Source: Brachypodium distachyon
Taxonomy: Eukaryota > Streptophyta > Magnoliopsida > Poales > Poaceae
NCBI RefSeq assembly: GCF_000005505.3
Contig: NC_016134.3
Coordinates: 6,262,001-6,326,000 of the forward strand
Direction: 5' to 3'
Length of the DNA stretch: 64,000 nucleotides
Shown here: one piece after another, positions 46,722-59,708 of the stretch
How the letters are laid out: every line of letters starts with the position of its first letter
Position numbering within the stretch: the first letter of the stretch is position 1
Program-made: the position numbers and the translations under genes
The notes under the pieces: generated by a model
What the model was told of the DNA's origin: nothing
The model's database searches: none
What the model saw: the letters and a program-made list of their open reading frames with translations, nothing else

Positions 46722-49700
46722 CAAAACCGTCCAACACCCAACCAAATTTTGCTCGAATTTCAAAGGCATAATTAATCGTCGGTTTCTAAATTTAAAATGA
46801 TATTAAAACAGCGACAAGTATTTAGACACGGAGGTAGTATCATTTTGAATTAGGCTACAAGTAAACACATCCCCCACACACAGAGGCAGTGGCGTTGCTA
46901 ACGAACCCACCAAATGCAATTAGTCACCGCCGTCACCGACTAAGATTCGTTTTTCATTTTCATATGGTTGCGCGGTTTCTTTTGTTGCGAATCTAGGAAG
47001 AGTTGTTGTCGTAGTACCCTCCATTTATTAAACAGAACACAGACACATCAGCTTACCTCTGCCTACCTACCCATGCTAGCAATATTTATCTCCGGTTCTC
47101 CACTCGTGAGGTAAGCAAATTCTTCGCCACCGAATCACGATGGAACGACTGAATTTGGTCCACGCAGGAGAAGCCCGCAAGTATGTTTTATGACTGAGAT
47201 TTACAAAGAAAACTAATTAGGCAATCAAAGTTCAGCTAGAAAAATAAAATGGGCCTCTTTGGCTCTTTGGTTCAGATAAAATTCGTAAAAACATTGGAAG
47301 ATTATATTCCTTAGATTTTTTTTTCTATAGAACTAATTTTAATTTGCATGATTCGGAACCACGTTTTTTTTTTCTTATGCATCATTTTGCATGAAATTTT
47401 GAAGTATAATTTGTTAGAATTTTGGCTAATACGGCGCACACGCACGCACGCACGCACTCTTCTTCCTCCGTCGCACCCAGGCCAGAGCGGGTTTTCGAAT
47501 AGAACAAAAATCATATTTGGAGTCATCATACCTAGAGTCCTCTCGCCCTCAACACCCTATATTGGTCGCATAACTATATCTTCACAAGATCGACGAGAGG
47601 CATGCCCCTAGACATATCATCGACAGTTCCTATGACAACTATGACAAGGACCAAATCCTTAAGGGAGTTCCTATGTGCAACCAAACAACTCCATTTTCCT
47701 GATTTGTCATGACACGACATCAGAATTTTTATGTTTTTTGCTATCCGTGCATTTTTTTTTGCAATCACTCCAATCAAGGACGCCCCAACTTCAAAGAGAT
47801 AGAATCTTCATTAGGAGGTCATTTTTTTTGGTATATCATCAAAACCACTAATTCCGTAATTAATTAATTCACCGGTTATGAAAAATGTTAATGTTATTGT
47901 CTTTTTATGTCCATACATACAGAGTTTGTAGAAATTTTTAATTTTTGCAAAAAATCACACCGCCCCAACACCATTTAAAAAAATTAATATTCTAAGGCCT
48001 TCAAACTTAGTTTATCCAAAGTTCTAATGTGATGTGTTTCACCGGATATTTTGTTGGTCACATGGACATGTAACTTTTCTAGTAACACACAGAGAGAATG
48101 AGTGGAAAAAACAACACGTCCGACCGAGTTAAGACGCACCTATTCCTGTGTTGAGCCACACCCAAAGCGCTCTCTCACTTAGCGCACGTGTTGGGGTAAT
48201 GGATTTTCACAGTACAGTGCTAGCAATGGCGACCAAGAGGCGCGGAAGTGGCGGTGGTAGTAGGGCCAAAGAGGCGATTCTTGCATAACTTGGAAGGCGA
48301 GATGGCTCGCACAAATCGTTTCCTACCAGCTGCTCAACTCGCCTCACTCAGTTCGCCCAAATCCCCCTTGCGTGATCACTCGGCACGACATGTGGGACCA
48401 CCTTGGCAGGAGTGGGGTCAATTCCTTAAATGGGATAAAAGTCTGTCCAAATTAGTCTCTTAATAGGGTAGTTTGGAAAAAAAATCACTAAATAGTGTAA
48501 AAGGTGGCATAAAGTTTGCTAGATGTGGGTAAAAGCAAAATTAATTTTTAAGATATCTTCTCACAACTTACAGGTTCCAAGTCCACAAGCCACTTTCTTT
48601 ACTGCTAGCTCCTACTACCCTCCACGGCTCTACCCAATCTTCCTTTTTCTCCTCCGCGCATTTACATTGGCAGTATCCAGCCACACAAAATAACATTTAT
48701 TTGCGTCACTTTCGGCGCATGTAAACGTGCCCTCCTTTCTCGTGAGATGAGCAAATTCTTCACCCCAACTTCTTCTTTGCCACATTTATAAGTAGCGGCC
48801 TAAAGTCTACGAAAATCTAGCATTTCGTGCAGATCTTTTGCCTCATGCGTACTCCATTGGAAAATCTAGTAAGTAACTTCATTGTTTTTGTATAAACATA
48901 CAATTGGAAGTAACTCCTCGTGCTTAGCAATAACTCATTTCTAACGAAATTTAGGTGTAAGATTGGACATTTTCCCGTACATGTTTGATAATTGGTGCAA
49001 GGAAGGCGACCCTGGGCACTTTAGCTGTGTTTTCTTGGCGACGTTGATTCCTGTCGCCGTCTAGATGGTCGGATCTCTTTCACTTGACAGGCAAACAAAA
49101 AATCAGACGTACTGGCCAGGATCTGCGTTTTGCCCATGCAGTTCCAAATTGTGAATGGTTGCCACCTTTTTTTTTTCTCACGATTGCATTTAACAAAACA
49201 CATTTTTTTAAGAGAATGGTGCAAGGCTGCATGTATAGTAAAAATAAGAGAGTACTATATGTTAAAAAAATTCATATAATTATTGTCTTGGATCAGATGA
49301 TTTATCAATGTTCTTCTCTCGCTGGTATGTGCCAAATCAACAGATGACGTTGTTTAAAAATGGCACATTGTTATCACGAACTGAAACCTTTAAAAAGGAG
49401 TAAACATATTGGTGTAACGAGAATCGTTATGCTATCGCGACTTCGTCAATCTCAAAGCTCCACGACTCTGGTCTTGTGAGAGTGCATACATGTGTGGTGT
49501 ATGTGCATCTATAATATAATCGGTGTTGAATGTTGTTCTTGCAGGCGTTGTTGTCACGGTTGTTGCCGCCCTGCCGACGGCTTCGGCAACACAGGCAAAA
49601 CCTTTATAAATCAGCATCTGGCTTAAGAAAAACATCTATTAGGCTTTCAAATAACTACACTAAGCATAATTTTTTTTGCCGAGCCCGGCCAACCGCCCGG

Positions 49701-50480
49701 GGTGGTAGCTCCACCAGCGTTTGTCATCTAGTGCGGAGCCGTGGTAGCGAGCCAATCAGTGGCGTAGCCAGTATTTTGAGTTAGGGTCGTCCAATTGACA
49801 AAAATATATCACATATATACCTATCCTAATATACGCCGAAATCCCTGCCTCCGCGCGCCATTGACCGCCTTGTGTCATGCCACAGAGCTCTTTGCTCGCT
49901 AAGATTTGGGGACACCAAACGAAATGGTTGTGTTCGAGTAATCAAGTCTAAAATGGTGCGACCAGGATCAACCAATATACGCTATACAAATAAACAAACA
50001 TGACTCATACCCAAGAAGATAGCAATCTAGACACCTAGACTTGGATGTGGTCTATATTTTTGTAATTTTTCAGCAAAATTATATAGGCATATGGACTAAT
50101 GTAAAAATCTCAGGGTGATCCATATAATCTAATATATACCAATGGAGCCAATAAGGAAGAGTGCGATCTTCTCTACCTTAATATCATTTCGAGTTCTAAT
50201 CTCTGAGATTTGCACGTTGTTTGAGAGTTCAATATTAATTTTTCCATCTTGAATTAATTGATGTGGATTTATGCAAATCCATGCCAGTTAATTCGGGACG
50301 GAGGAAGTATAAAGTTTGGTAGGTCTATGCATAGCGCTGAGGAATTCCTTCCTTTAAAAAAATATAATCAATGTTTTTAAAAAATATCACAGCTTGATCA
50401 AAAGTGTCTCCGATGAACTAGTCAGTAAAACTTTGAAATCTCATTTATGTCAAAAGAGATTTTATAAAGAGGGAAACATA
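46722..50480. other. Gene-poor intergenic stretch
   Basis: No gene was recognised in about 3.7 kb. It holds a CGCA microsatellite and a pair of short similar segments (47100-47125 and 48740-48765, CTCGTGAG...AGCAAATTCTTC). A phrase at about 49758-49800 (CAGTGGCGTAGCCAG) resembles termini of common grass repeats. A decayed Stowaway end (GGGACGGAGGAAGTA) lies near 50296. Open frames here look random. Confidence 0.45.
47434..47457. repeat. CGCA microsatellite
   Basis: About five to six CGCA units in tandem. No gene covers it. Confidence 0.8.
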
Positions 50481-50799
50481 TGTCCTGTGTTTCTCATAAC
50501 TCGGAGCAGTACTACTGCACTCCGAGATTACTCACCAGCACGTTGATCCCAACCAAATACGGCGCTTCACACAATCACACGGCCAGAATGAGATCTCCTA
50601 CCACATGGCCGGACCCTCTCCTCACAGAGCGAATCCAGCCGTCCGTGACACGATCTGACGGCCCCAGAACGTGCCAACCGGAACACGGACGTCTGCCCCC
50701 CTCTTCCGTGTTGCTCGCTGCAGGGACGATCCGGGAAATCCCTTGCTCTGCTCACTTTAGTTTTAGGCCGATTCGTCTTCGTGGGGCGCACACCCCTCC

Positions 50800-51821
50800 G
50801 GCTCCCTCCCCTTCTCCTCTCTCTCCTCCGAGCCCCCCCCTCTCTCTCTCCACCTTCCCCCCGAAGCCGCCATTCCCGAGATTAGCAGCTCAGCTCAGCG
50901 CCGAGCTCTACTGCCCAGAGCCCAGGGAACGCGAGCTGCTCCTAGACGCCGTTTGGAGATCCGGGCGGCCATTTTTTTGCCTGGTAAGCTTCGTCGGCTG
51001 CGCTCTGGAGCGACTTCTCTGATCCCAAATCCCGTTTTTGTTGGGTTACCCGCCGTTGTGGTTGGTTTGCTCGCGAAATTTGCTGTTGCTGTGGAGCTTG
51101 GGGAGGCTCCCGCGGAATGTAGCCTCGCAGGAGCGCCGCCGGCGCCGGATCTGGGAGCCAAGCTTTGTGTGCTGCTGGAACTCAAAAGCTTTTAGTTTTT
51201 TTAACCTTTACTTCTCTCTCCCTCTCGAATTTTTTCCTAGATTTAGCTGCCTTCGTTAGCGATCTTTCTCCTTCTTCTGGGTTGCTGCTTGCTGTCGTCT
51301 GCCGCGAGAATTGACTTGGATTGGGGGAGTGAAAATGGGTTCTTGCTGGGAATCTGGCCCTCTTCCCCCAAAATTTTGGCTTCCCGAGTTCCTGATTCAC
51401 CTGCATCTGCTTCCCGGTTGTGAGTTGTGATAGGAACATCTCCGTTGGTGTGGTTGCTTTTGTACCTTTCTTCTTGGACTCTTGCTTATCGGTTGCCTTC
51501 AGATTTCTTCCCTTTTTTAAGAATTTATCAGCAGTTTTTGGCAGATGCAGCTATTGCCATGTCTCGATCACTAACTCTGGATCTCATCATCTTTGCAGGT
51601 TGGTCGCGAGCTCAACTTTTTTTTTCTTTTTTTTGAAGAAAACAAAAGTTGTTTCTTTGGCTGAGTCTCCTAGCTGCCGAGTCTTTCCATCTTGGTTGAC
51701 GTCTCGGTGAAAAGGCACAAATGCAGTAGTATGAACTGCCTGCCTTGGATGGCTCTGCAGACGGTGGGCTAGATAAGTTGCCAACTGTCAGTCTGTCTTG
51801 AATTTGTCTATTAGGAGGGTG
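50800..51821 (+). promoter_or_regulatory. 5' leader of the KIPK-like gene with a leader intron
   Basis: A CT-rich start (about 50810-50870) is followed by a probable intron at 50986-51598 (GCCTG|GTAAGC ... TTTGCAG|GTTGG) and then leader sequence up to the ATG at 51822. The long frame 50480-51022 crosses the promoter and leader and has no family match. Leader introns often raise expression in plants, but use here is inferred. Confidence 0.5.
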
Positions 51822-54800
51822 ATGGGGTCATCTGGTTGCTGCTCCGAGATAGTCGAGTCCACTGAAGAATTGGATAATGCACCTGTTAGTGGCTCCAGCT
51901 TGCTGCATATTAAAGTGAAACCCGAGGAGAAAGATGGAAAGTGCCGTGGTTACCCCGTGGAAGATGAGCTCGACCAGCTCCTTAAGGCAATCGATAGCAG
52001 GACATACCGCCGAGCACTTAGTCCTGGCCAGGCTGGTGCAGATACTCTGTTGAAGAATGCTCAAAAGAAAACGTCTAGGTCAGGGTCATCTCAAAATACA
52101 GGGATCGGGATATGCTCCAAACCTGTTAATATGAAGCAGGCGCTGAGAAGGCTTTGCATTTCCCAGGCATCAGAAATGGCTGCCATGAAGAGGTTGTCGA
52201 TGTCGCCTGGGTCATCTAGTTCATCTGAAGCAGGGACTATCCACAGGCTCTATGCCTCCTTGATAGTCCAGAGCAGTGATGAAAGCCCTCTGCATGATGA
52301 CGACAAGACAAACTTGATTGAAATATCAATCACTCCGCAAAAGATTAGTAAGAATTCATCTAGAGGAACAAGTGACTTCAGTGAAGACTGTGATTTTGAG
52401 ACAGCTGATGGAAGTGCAGTCACCTCCCTGCATTCTGCATCTTCTACCTCAGCTGATATACGGAAGATCAGGATCCAAGATGTCATGGGTGGTGATCCTA
52501 TAGACAGCGAGAGCTCCTTTGTGGAAAATGGAAAATTGGGTGAAAACGTTTCTGCAGCCACTGATGATAGCTCTCCCAGACTCACTATACTGAGCAAACC
52601 CATCACAACATCCCGGCTCGTGAAGCCAGTATTTCGGTGCAAGACGAACAGTAAGAGTAAAATGAAAGAAGAACAATCTTCACTGGGTAATTCCTCCAAT
52701 AGTACTAAATTCTGCTCTTCAAAGGAGTCCATTTCCCTTGCATCAACGAGTTGCTCTTCAGCATCCAGTATTACAAACCCCACCAGCTGTGCGGAAGAAC
52801 AGAAGACGAATACAGAGCCAGAAATATCTGATGAGAGATCATCTGAATGGTTAAGAACACAGGAAAAGGGTGAGTGTTCTCAGAATTCAAAGAGCAGCAT
52901 TAGTGAGTATGGATGTAGCACTAGTATCAGCGATGAGAGCCAATTTGGATTATGTGGCTATACCAACAGGCCCCACATGGCGAAGGATATCCGTTGGATA
53001 ACCATTCGCCAGCTGGCATTGCAACAGGGATCCTTAGGACTCGACAACTTCAAGCTTCTAAAGAGACTTGGATGTGGGGACATTGGAACTGTATATCTCG
53101 CTGAGTTGGTTGATTCAGACTGCTTGTTTGCCTTGAAGGTTATGGATATTGAGTATCTGATTAGTAGAAAGAAGATGCTGCGGGCACAGGCTGAAAGAGA
53201 GATACTGGAAATGCTGGATCATCCATTTCTTCCTACACTTTATGCCCATTTTACCACGGACAATCTTTCATGCTTGGTCATGGAGTACTGTCCAGGTGGT
53301 GATTTGCATGTTCTTCGTCAAAGACAACCTGGGAGAAGCTTTCCGGAGCCATCTGCCAGGTAAATTTCATGTTGTACTTGGAACTTTAGACATGTGAACA
53401 CTTATTATTACTGTGGAAGAACTTCTGACATATCAACACTCACTACTCCACAAGTGTCCATCATTTGTGTATTTCTTTTCTTGCTCTTATTAATCAATGT
53501 GCTAACTTGAAGTTGTCTAGTGATTACACTACCTTACGTTAGCTAGGTCTACAGAAGCAGCTCTTGATGTTCCAAATTTCTTGTTTGCTAGAAACTATAC
53601 ATGCTAAAATCTACAAGCACAACCATTTAGGTCTCTTTGGAGTTTGAGCGTAAACGCATCTTCATGTTCTTTTTCTGCACAAATAGCTAAATTTGGATCT
53701 GTGTGGAATCATAACCAAGTCCTCCGTCTGTTCACCATGAGACAATGAAGGTCCTCTTTGTTTCCATATATCTGAATAGTCTTGAATGAAATCTTCTGCA
53801 TATCATCAGCAAACAAACGACACTAACGCAATTTGCACTTCAGTGTTAACTATAATTACATCATTTTCTAGTTAGCTGTCCTTCGTACTCTTATGTGACT
53901 GGCTTTGATTCTGTCTAGTGTCTACGGATCTATTGCATGCTAGATCCTACTACGTGTTAGCTACTCATGGGCATATACTAAATCTGTTACTTAGCGTTAG
54001 CTAGCCATATGACATTACTTTCTAAAAAGACTGACCTATTATCATTTTGTCATTGTGCGTGTTTTCTATCTTTTGGTATGCCACTTCACAGATGAGCATT
54101 TAGCAATGCCATTCTATTTTTTTTTATGTTCTTGTATTTCTATTTTGAATTTGTGTAGTCGCCATCTGGTCTGTTGCTCTTACCTGCCCTAATTAAATAT
54201 TTGATTTGCAGGTTTTATGTTGCAGAAGTTCTCCTTGCACTGGAATACCTTCACATGCTGGGAGTCATATATCGTGATCTTAAGCCAGAGAATATCTTAG
54301 TCCGCGATGACGGTCACATCATGCTATCAGACTTTGATCTCTCGCTAAGGTGCTCTGTTAACGCTGTGCTCCTGCGGTCATCCTCTGTTGCAGTAAATCA
54401 ACAACCAAAGAAGCTTGCAGGACCTTGTGCAGAGAGCTACTGCATAAATTCTTCATGCCTACAGCCCTCTTGTGCCCAAACGTCTTGTTTCCGGCCACGT
54501 CCCTCGAATCCAAAGTCTCGGAAACCTAAATCTTCTCTGAAGAGGCTGCCTCAACTTGTTGTGGAACCTACAGAAGCACGCTCCAATTCCTTTGTTGGCA
54601 CACACGAGTATCTCGCGCCAGAGATCATCAAAGGGGATGGTCATGGGAGTGCTGTTGACTGGTGGACCTTTGGGGTCTTCCTTTACGAACTTTTGTATGG
54701 GAAGACACCCTTCAGAGGTCCTGGGAATGACGAAACGTTGGCAAACGTTGTTTCCCAGAATCTCCGGTTCCCAGACAATCCAGTGGTCAGCAGCAACGCC

Positions 54801-55043
54801 AAGGATCTCATCAGAGGTTTGCTAGTCAAGGAGCCAGAGAATAGACTGGGAACGTTGAGAGGAGCAGCTGAGATCAAGCAACATCCATTCTTTGAAGGCT
54901 TGAATTGGGCATTGATACGATCTGCTGCCCCACCAGAAACACGGCCTTGTGATGTAGTGACTCTTGCGACAGTGAAGAAGAAGAAAGAAGGCAAATGCCT
55001 CGATTTCAGGAGTACCGAGGAGTTGGAATTTGAAGTCTTTTAG
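51822..55043 (+). CDS. AGC-VIII protein kinase, KIPK-like (D6PK-related)
   Basis: Two coding exons, 51822-53359 and 54212-55043, encode 789 residues. The ATG at 51822 is the first in frame ([10 protein letters not shown]). The long Ser-rich N-terminus contains [20 protein letters not shown], a block I associate with KCBP-interacting protein kinase. The kinase domain starts near residue 408 with GCGDIGTVY (glycine loop), Lys439 (FALKVM), catalytic YRDLKPEN (Asp535), DFD at 553-555 in place of DFG (the plant AGC-VIII hallmark), a Cys/Ser-rich insertion of about 80 residues, then [14 protein letters not shown]. It ends in EFEVF, an FxxF-type PDK1-docking tail. Relatives phosphorylate PIN auxin exporters at the plasma membrane or bind the kinesin KCBP. 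The exact substrate is unknown here. Confidence 0.94.
53360..54211 (+). other. Intron of the KIPK-like kinase gene
   Basis: The 852-bp intron (CCAG|GTAAAT to TTGCAG|GTTTTA) splits the kinase domain between subdomain V and the catalytic loop. No repeat with clear ends was seen inside. Confidence 0.8.
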
Positions 55044-55550
55044 CAAGGTCTTGGTACACTTCATCACTATTTCGCCGATAGAGCCTACAATTTTTCTTTT
55101 GAGTAGCCAAAGGCTGGGGGTGTACATGTAGATCCTTGTATGTTCAGTTACTACTATATATGTTCCTGTTAATAGGTGTCGCAATTAAAAGGAATGATCA
55201 AAGCCCATGACATCATTATTGTCGCATGATGGTTTCTTCTCTTGGAGGCTCCAGTAGATTTAGTTAGACCTGCTCCTATTGTGCAGTCAAATACTGCTGA
55301 AGCATGTAAGATTTGCTGCCTTGCTATTTCTTACTGCAAAGAAGGAAAAAGTTTACGTTTCTTCTCAAAGGTGAAAGGAAGCATGAAAGCACTTCAGTTT
55401 GATCTGCAAGATGGAGTTAACAAAACAAGTGTTGAAAACTGTGCAATGCTTTGATTTCCACAAAAGATTTCTTTTTCCAGAGAAAACACCAAGCCATCTG
55501 TGGATGCTTCCTTTCAGAAGAAAGGTTTCTTTGCACAGGAAACTGATTTT

Positions 55551-55564
55551 TTTTTGACGGAAAT
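55551..55564 (-). mobile_element. Possible 14-bp oligo(A)-tailed insertion, minus strand
   Basis: AACTGATTTT occurs at 55541-55550 and 55565-55574 around TTTTTGACGGAAAT. Read on the minus strand this is a few bases ending in oligo(A), like the other tiny insertions in this window. The duplication is short and partly made of T, so slippage is a fair alternative. Confidence 0.35.
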
Positions 55565-58199
55565 AACTGATTTTGTTTTTCAATCGAGAGAAACCTCAAG
55601 AAATGGCCACAGAAGAATCAAATTATTGGTACTCCCTGCAGTGTATCTTTGTCTGGTTCCTCCCTAGGATCCCATCATCCAGGGCATCATCTGCCGTATG
55701 GACCCTATCATCATTCATCAGATGCTTGCACGCCAACCACATGCAGTGTTGGATCCATGAACTTCCAGATGTGAACAAGGTGGGAGGGTGTTGGGCACAG
55801 GAATTTTCAATTAATTCCTGAATTGTGCAGACGTATGGCATTTCAAGCAGAGCTGGGAGCATGTGGTTCTGAAGATTGAAGTGAACTCGGCTCGCTCCTC
55901 TCATCCTCTCTGAGGGTTACACCGCAACTAACCGTCATCAACTGTCGGAAGACAAGGACGCTTTATTTGCCTTTGGCTATGGAAGGAAGCTATCATTGGC
56001 GAGATATGACCGACAATGCCCATGATTATGATTAGGGTAAACACCTAACCTAACCTAACCACACGGTAACCGAAACGCTAACTGCATTATATGTTTATTT
56101 CTAGGTTCCCTACACCATATGGTCCATATCAGACGGGGAGATTTGATGATTTGCCTCCACTTTAGTTTGACTTTGATAATTTGCCCCGTCTCAGTCTCAC
56201 TTACAGGTAGTCCGGCAGGATCACTCTTTTCGAAAGAAATTCTTTTTACGAATGATAGTACTCTAGTTTTAGCTCTGTTTTTTTATTGAATATGGCTCAT
56301 CTAGTGGGAGAAAAGCAACCTAGTATTAATTACACCCTAATCGGACCCTTTCGTACAAGTGACCAACTCAACTTGAAGGCAGATCTGGAAGTTGCAAAGC
56401 CTCACTTACCTTTTTGCCTTAGGCATGGAGATGTCCGCAGAAAGCAGTGATGGCCATGAAAGCCTTGAGAAGGTTCAGCTATTTTCCTAGTATATCACAG
56501 CGCAGGTCACTCTGCAGCATCCAATGGATGAAATGGGATGACTAGGCAGTTCAGGGAAACTATCAAGTATCCACTCTGCTTTGAAGATTCTTTAAGAGTG
56601 CGGTCAAGTACAAGTCTTGTGGGGATCAATCATCCATGTTCTTGCAATGATTAGTCCCATCGGCCGCTACCACTTTCGAGTGTGTTTAAGTAAAGGTGAC
56701 CTTTCTTTCTAGAAGATGGGGCTGATAAGCGTGCACCGTTGGATCTTCATCGAGGAGGGTGGATTCCGGGGGGGACTTGCAAGTTTCCCTTGAGTTGTGT
56801 TGTGAGTTGTGACCGCCGCGCGAGCAACGATGACAAATGACCGGCACAATAACCGAACTGAGTTGACCTTTACAGAATATATTATGACGAGCAAAACCCG
56901 CTTTACCATTTTTCGAGTAATATCCATTTTCAACCTTGAATTTCTAGACGATGTTTTCGATGAATTTTATATTTCTAATCTTTCAAGTTAGTACCCTAAT
57001 CTTCTTAATCTCGTTTAACCTTGACCTGTAGGATCCAAATCTTGTTTGGGAGACCGGGATTGCTTATGTGCGTATAAAAAGAACACCAAATCGATTTGGC
57101 GATTGAGAGATTAAGGAAGAAGATAAATGAGAGAGATCGAGAAGAGGATGGAAGAGGTCTAAGTGCATCTAACACGTCAAATGTGCATGCCATCCATCTA
57201 TTTGACACGTGTTAGAATAATTCGGACATGTGGACATCCACCACTTTCCCCAAAAGATACATGTGGACATGCCACTCGTTCATTTGACATGTGTCAATTT
57301 TTTTTTTTTTGACTCATTGGGTGACATAGAATGTCTGAGGACGGTGTTCAGACTTGCCAAATCATCAATGACGAATTTGACATGGGTTTGGCATATCCGC
57401 GGACAGATGAACAAATACGAATTTGACACGTCTTGTTGGTTCACTATTTTTCGCCCGCGGATAAAAACAGACGAATGATGAGGTTTTGACATGTACCCTT
57501 GAAAATGCCGTAAGACAGGAATTACATGTGAGCCAGCTTAGTAAGCATATTAAAGTGCCATGGCAGCAATCCCGGTCCTAAAACGAGATTTGGTTATAAA
57601 ACCCGAGAATAGACTGGATCGAAAAGGCGAGAGTACCTACTAACTCGAGGATCAGAGTACGATTCACTCTAGACTTGGTATAGCTTACTCTTTTTCGGCG
57701 GTCTTTGGAACAGGTAGCTTCAGATTTATTTTTTTTGGACCGAAGCATGTAGCCTCAGATGCGGTTGCATATCATCCAGCCGCTAGATGTTGCAGACTTC
57801 ATGTCACCTCGCCTTGGGCCAGCTTAACCTAACCCAGCCCATTGTTGGGCCAGTTGCCGCCCGCTATGGCTACACCATCGTCGGGGAGGCCCGTCTGCCT
57901 AACCCCCAACGGCCACGAGAACCACCCGGATCGGAGGAGGCCTGGTCGCCGCCGCCATCGATAACCACGCGAGCTTGCCCAGCGGCCATCTTGGGCGGCG
58001 ATGAGGGAGAGGAGATAAGTTTACCTACTCCCAAGTCGTTCGTGAGGGATGTATGACACGAGGATCTGTTGGCTCTACACCAATGAACATTGGCCATCTG
58101 AATTCTGAAACCCAATTGAAACGGACTTGCTACTTGTCCGCTATCCAAATCTAGTCATTAGATTGATAAGCAAACGCAACTTGCATATCGTAAGTTGTA

Positions 58200-58293
58200 C
58201 TCCCTCCATTTCGTAATAAGTGTCTCAGATCTTGTACTAAAAATTATATATAGTACTCCGTGCTAAGTTTGAACTTATTATGAATGGGAGAGA
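58200..58293. mobile_element. Decayed Stowaway-type MITE
   Basis: The left end CTCCCTCCATTTCGTAATAA and right arm TTATTATGAATGGGAGAG are imperfect inverted repeats, with TA lost on the right. It is short and old. Confidence 0.6.
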
Positions 58294-59055
58294 GTCACCT
58301 TAGTCTCCGGAAGAAAGGCGCAGCAGAAGAGCGTAGATACTTGTCTACAAAAGAAAAGTGGGTTGTGTACCCAACCCACTTTTGTAGTCTTATCACGCTG
58401 CCTTCGATCTGAATGGTGCCTAGACAACTAACTCAAAATCCGTGTGTGATGATTACCGGCAATGAGTGTCGATCTCAAATTGTTCCCTGTTTCTATTCAG
58501 TCTATCCTGGACGATACTCCTTTGGCAAAATATTTCGATATGATCATCGAATGCAAAACACATACGTACCTTTGATTTCAGCTAATCCACGACTAAGGCG
58601 CAAACCCTGTTTCCAGGAAAACATGTGACCTGAAAACATGTTACAGGTCACATCCATAATTTTCGGGGCATTTTTCTCAACGGAGAACAATTTTCTGGAT
58701 AGAATCGACTACCATCTCTGTGCGCAATGTTTCTTTAAGAGCAATCTGTTATCATGCAAGTGTTCGTTCTGATTGCAGGGCAGATTCAGGTAGCAACTGT
58801 TTGAACTATCACACAATTCATCAGCATCAGTTGAGCAAACGAAAACCTTTTTGCTAATTGCCATAGAGAAGAGAGAGAGAGAAAAAAAAAAGCAAAATAG
58901 CAAGCACGATGGAGTGTTAATAATTTATGATGTATATACTCAGTACATAGCATTGCCACCGATGGATCCAGCCATGTTTTTGGTGAAAAAACGGTGCACA
59001 CATGCACTTTCTTATCTCTGAACATCAACAGCACAGAGGCAGTCAGGGAGAACCA

Positions 59056-59708
59056 CTAGAGAGGGATATCAAGGCCTTTCCCCACTTCAAAACCAATTAT
59101 CTCAAGAACACCTTTGTTCAGAATCTGAAATCAAAGCCACACCAAATGCAACCATCATCATCACCCAATGCAGGAGGTGAATTACGAGATAAATAGCACT
59201 TTTTTTTTCAATTGATAATTTCCTACCAACTCAACGATGAAGGTCCCAATAAGACCCATCATACAGGCTCTGGAGTTCCAGACCTCTGCAGTATTGGTGA
59301 ACCCCAGGAACGGCTCGCTGAGCTTGGGCTGCACCCTTGGTACTTGGACCTACCAGAAACACCAAAGTTTACATCTTCTCTGAATTCTACTCCCTCCGTC
59401 CCAAATTAAGTGACGAAATATTACATGTATCTAGATGTTTTTTGGCTATAGATATATCCATATTTAGGTAAATTTGAGTCACTTAATATGGGACGGAGGG
59501 AGTAGTACTCATGAATGAAGGAGAAATAAAGAAGCAAGAAAGATGGTTAGCCATTCTTGCAACTTACTCCTGCAGGAAGCTTTGCTGCCCTGACTCTGAG
59601 AGTTGATGCTCTCGGTGAGCAGGCGACAGCGTTCTTCTGGAGTCTGTTGCCGCTGGGGGCTTGATTTGCCTGGAGAAATGGTTGGTGCGCTGTGGAGACT
59701 ACTGCCAT
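59056..59708 (-). CDS. OHP1: One-helix protein 1, chloroplast (Hlip-type)
   Basis: Three exons on the minus strand, 59568-59708, 59227-59349 and 59056-59124, give 110 residues, matching the Arabidopsis protein length. All junctions are GT-AG and phase 0. Residues 1 to about 40 form a transit peptide (MAVVSTAHQP...), followed by AAKLPAG. Exon 2 carries EPFLGFTNTAEVWNSRACMM. Glu69, Asn72 and Arg74 form the ExxNxR chlorophyll-binding motif, followed by the membrane helix GLIGTFIVEL. The end is GFEVGKGLDIPL. OHP1 forms a complex with OHP2 and HCF244 in thylakoids that supports D1 synthesis and photosystem II assembly. It is intact. The small exons make it easy to miss in an ORF scan. Confidence 0.95.
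59400..59502. mobile_element. Stowaway-type MITE in OHP1 intron 1
   Basis: This 103-bp element has the ends CTCCCTCCGTCCCAAATTAA and TTAATATGGGACGGAGGGAG, with TA at 59398-59399 and 59503-59504. It fills about half of the 218-bp intron. It is the same subtype as at 29193 and 37878. Confidence 0.92.

Larger units (their letters stand above)
55044..59055. other. Intergenic, 3' side of the kinase gene
   Basis: The first ~200 bp are probably the kinase 3' untranslated region. The rest holds no recognised gene. The minus-strand frame at 55623-55904 and GC-rich frames at 57787-58148 matched nothing I know. A decayed Stowaway copy and a short poly(T)-started insertion are listed separately. Confidence 0.45.

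Noticed and set aside
50480..51022. 180-residue frame upstream of the kinase as a separate gene
   Set aside because: It covers promoter and CT-rich leader, is Pro/Ser-rich by composition, and runs through the probable leader-intron donor.
55623..55904. Minus-strand 93-residue frame
   Set aside because: It reads like plausible protein in places but matches nothing I know and has no splice partners or coding-like codon use.
56043..56064. Telomere-like repeat
   Set aside because: The unit is CTAAC (5 bp) in about three copies, not the plant telomere unit CCCTAAA.
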